Source: Fidelibacterota bacterium (GTDB lineage: Bacteria; Fidelibacterota; Marinisomatia; Marinisomatales; S15-B10). Taken from it: a stretch of 7,317 bases of DNA. Below are positions 5,764 to 7,317 of the stretch, piece by piece. The stretch lies in assembly GCA_002691365.1 (NCBI GenBank), contig NZHL01000008.1:213149-220465 (forward strand), in the 5' to 3' direction. A program made the translations under genes and the position numbers. The notes under the pieces are model-generated. The model was given only the letters and a program-made list of their open reading frames with translations, did not search any database and was not told the DNA's origin. Each line of letters begins with the position of its first letter. The first letter of the stretch is position 1.

Positions 5764-7031
5764 TGTTCAAAATAATCAAAGATAAAAATATTTTCGAAAA
5801 AATAATTAATGATAGGATTAAATTTTCATTTTCTAAATCATCTATTGTAGATGAAATCTTATCAAAAATCAAAAATGGAGGAGATTCAGAACTTATAAAG
5901 TTCACAAAAAAATTTGATAAAGTAAATATTGATAAAATTAGGGTTTCTCAGAAAATAATTGAAGAATCGATTGATAATGTGGATTCTGAACTAATAAAAT
6001 CCATTTTAGAGGCAAAAGAAAATATTGAAAATTTTCATAAGAAACAAAAACCTAAAAATTTTGAATTAATTCAAAAAGATAAAACTAAAATTTACTTTGA
6101 ACATAGACCGATTAAAAGAGTTGGAGTTTATATTCCAGGAGGAAGGTTTCCTTTATTTTCTACTGCTTTGATGAATATAATTCCTGCAAAAATAGCTGGA
6201 GTTAATGAAATAATATTGTGCTCTCCTCCCCAGTCCTCAGGTTATCCAAATGATATTATTTTATCTATAGCCAAAATAATGGGAATATCAGAAGTTTATA
6301 ATATAGGAGGTGCTCAAGCTATTGCTGCAATGGCATATGGTACAGATTCTATAAAAAAAGTAGATAAGATTACTGGTCCTGGAAATATTTTTGTTTCTAA
6401 AGCAAAACAATTTGTAAGTGATATTGTCGGAATTGATATGATTGCTGGTCCAACAGAACAATTAGTTGTTGCAGATGATTCTGCTGATCCATTAATCATA
6501 GCTAGTGATTTGATTTGTCAGGCTGAACATGATGTTAATTCATGGTCAGTATTAATAACAGATAGTATAAAAATTGTAAATCAAGTTAATAATATTATAA
6601 ATGAAAATTTTAAAAGTAATAAAATAAGTCAAGTAGCTAAAGAATCAATAGTTAATAATGGATTTATCTATTTAGTTAATTCAAGAAAAGAATTTATTGA
6701 ATCAATTAATAAAATTTCACCAGAACATTTATCTCTACAAATAAAAAATTCTCGTTCAATCATAAGTAAAATAATAGCAGGAGTTATATTTTTAGGAAAT
6801 AATACTTCTCCAGCGTGGGGTGATTATTGGGCTGGACCAAATCACACTTTACCAACATCTGGACAATCAAGATTTAAAAGTGCTTTGTCAGTAAACGATT
6901 TTATGGTTTCATATTCAATCATTGAGTCAACAAATAAAGCTTTAAAAACAAAAGGAAAAGTTGTAATGAGTTTAGCCAAAGCTGAAGGTTTATTAGCTCA
7001 TTCAGAATCAATAAAAGTTAGAATCAAATGA
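5763..7031 (+). CDS. hisD: HisD: histidinol dehydrogenase
   Basis: HisD is a zinc enzyme that oxidises L-histidinol through histidinal to histidine with two NAD+, the last two steps of the pathway. The 422 residues are close to the usual length of about 430. Visible marks are RPIKRVGVYIPGGR, IGGAQAIAAMAYGT, KITGPGN, and IAGPTEQLVVADDSA. The zinc ligands Gln253 and His256 are in QAEHDVNSW. The catalytic Glu321-His322 pair is in SPEHLSL, zinc-binding Asp354 is in WGDYWAGPNHTLPTSG, and the last zinc ligand, His413, is in LLAHSES. Assignments are by alignment in memory to the E. coli enzyme (Gln259, His262, Glu326/His327, Asp360, His419). No key residue is missing. ATG 5763 overlaps the hisG stop by one base, with AAGG at 5749-5752. 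The stop overlaps hisC in ATGA, so coupled translation along the operon is likely. Confidence 0.97.
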   Translation: MFKIIKDKNIFEKIINDRIKFSFSKSSIVDEILSKIKNGGDSELIKFTKKFDKVNIDKIRVSQKIIEESIDNVDSELIKSILEAKENIENFHKKQKPKNFELIQKDKTKIYFEHRPIKRVGVYIPGGRFPLFSTALMNIIPAKIAGVNEIILCSPPQSSGYPNDIILSIAKIMGISEVYNIGGAQAIAAMAYGTDSIKKVDKITGPGNIFVSKAKQFVSDIVGIDMIAGPTEQLVVADDSADPLIIASDLICQAEHDVNSWSVLITDSIKIVNQVNNIINENFKSNKISQVAKESIVNNGFIYLVNSRKEFIESINKISPEHLSLQIKNSRSIISKIIAGVIFLGNNTSPAWGDYWAGPNHTLPTSGQSRFKSALSVNDFMVSYSIIESTNKALKTKGKVVMSLAKAEGLLAHSESIKVRIK

Positions 7032-7317
7032 AAATCAGTGAATCGATAAAATTAATTAAACAAAAGATTCGAGATCAAGCTGAGTATAATGTTACAATAC
7101 CTAAACATAATATTAAACTCAATCAGAATGAATCCCCATATGATTGGTCAAATGATTTAAAATTAAAAATTTTAAGTAAATTAGAAAAAACTCCATGGAA
7201 TAGGTATCCTGATTTAAAAGCAAATAATTTAATGGAAAAAATAGCTCAAATATTAAATTGTAGCTCAAATCAAATCGTTTTAGGAAAAGGCTCTAATGAA
7301 GTCATTCAAAGTATAAT
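7028..7317 (+). CDS. hisC: HisC: histidinol-phosphate aminotransferase, N-terminal part
   Basis: This is a PLP-dependent fold type I (class I/II) aminotransferase that converts imidazole-acetol phosphate to histidinol phosphate using glutamate. Only the first 96 codons plus two bases are inside the window, out of an expected 350-370 residues; the PLP lysine lies beyond the edge. The visible part carries HisC hallmarks: IKLNQNESPYD near residues 28-38, TPWNRYPD around 55-62, and IVLGKGSNEVIQSI at the right edge, the start of the PLP-phosphate-binding region. Its ATG overlaps the hisD stop in the classic ATGA arrangement. There is no clear ribosome-binding site, so it probably depends on reinitiation from hisD. 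The order hisG-hisD-hisC supports the assignment over related aminotransferases such as cobalamin CobD. Confidence 0.93.
   Translation, partial: MKISESIKLIKQKIRDQAEYNVTIPKHNIKLNQNESPYDWSNDLKLKILSKLEKTPWNRYPDLKANNLMEKIAQILNCSSNQIVLGKGSNEVIQSI

Noticed and set aside
6314..6499. Reverse-strand ORF inside hisD
   Set aside because: It is opposite the highly conserved GGAQAIAA to AGPTEQ core of HisD and shows no sign of being a gene.

Overview
The window is a compact, AT-rich (roughly 30% G+C by eye) stretch with every gene on the + strand. It holds two consecutive amino-acid biosynthesis operons. Bases 1-4709 carry the downstream part of a LysW-dependent (amino-group carrier protein) lysine/arginine cluster in the order lysX (5' end cut by the window), lysY/argC, lysZ/argB, lysJ/argD, lysK/argE. 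Bases 4888-7317 carry the start of a histidine operon, hisG-hisD-hisC, with hisC cut by the right edge. The genes are tightly packed, with gaps of 3-12 bases or overlaps of 1-14 bases, except for one 178-base gap between lysK and hisG.

That gap is the most interesting part. It contains a TGnTATAAT extended -10 element, then a 20-codon ORF (4753-4815) with five histidine codons, four of them consecutive. A GC-topped hairpin with a nine-T tract (4843-4874) follows, ending just before the hisG ribosome-binding site. This is the layout of a ribosome-mediated transcription attenuator: a His leader peptide, an alternative pairing region and an intrinsic terminator. A GGAG segment near the end of the leader ORF (4802-4805) is complementary to the CTCC at the top of the terminator's 5' arm (4847-4850), which gives a candidate antiterminator. 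When charged tRNA-His is scarce, ribosomes stalled in the His run would leave this segment free, prevent the terminator and let hisGDC be transcribed.

In the first operon, LysX joins the amino group of the substrate (alpha-aminoadipate for lysine, glutamate for arginine) to the C-terminal Glu of LysW. LysZ phosphorylates the side-chain carboxyl, LysY reduces it to the semialdehyde, LysJ transaminates it, and LysK releases lysine or ornithine from the carrier. The small lysW gene is not visible and probably lies just upstream. In the second operon, HisG commits ATP and PRPP to histidine synthesis, HisC makes histidinol phosphate and HisD carries out the last two oxidations.

The organism is most likely a bacterium: it has Shine-Dalgarno sites, a sigma70-like -10, an intrinsic terminator and leader-peptide attenuation. 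The LysW route is typical of Deinococcus-Thermus, many archaea and some Chloroflexota. The low G+C and compact gene packing fit a streamlined, possibly marine, lineage such as a low-GC Chloroflexota, but that placement is inference.
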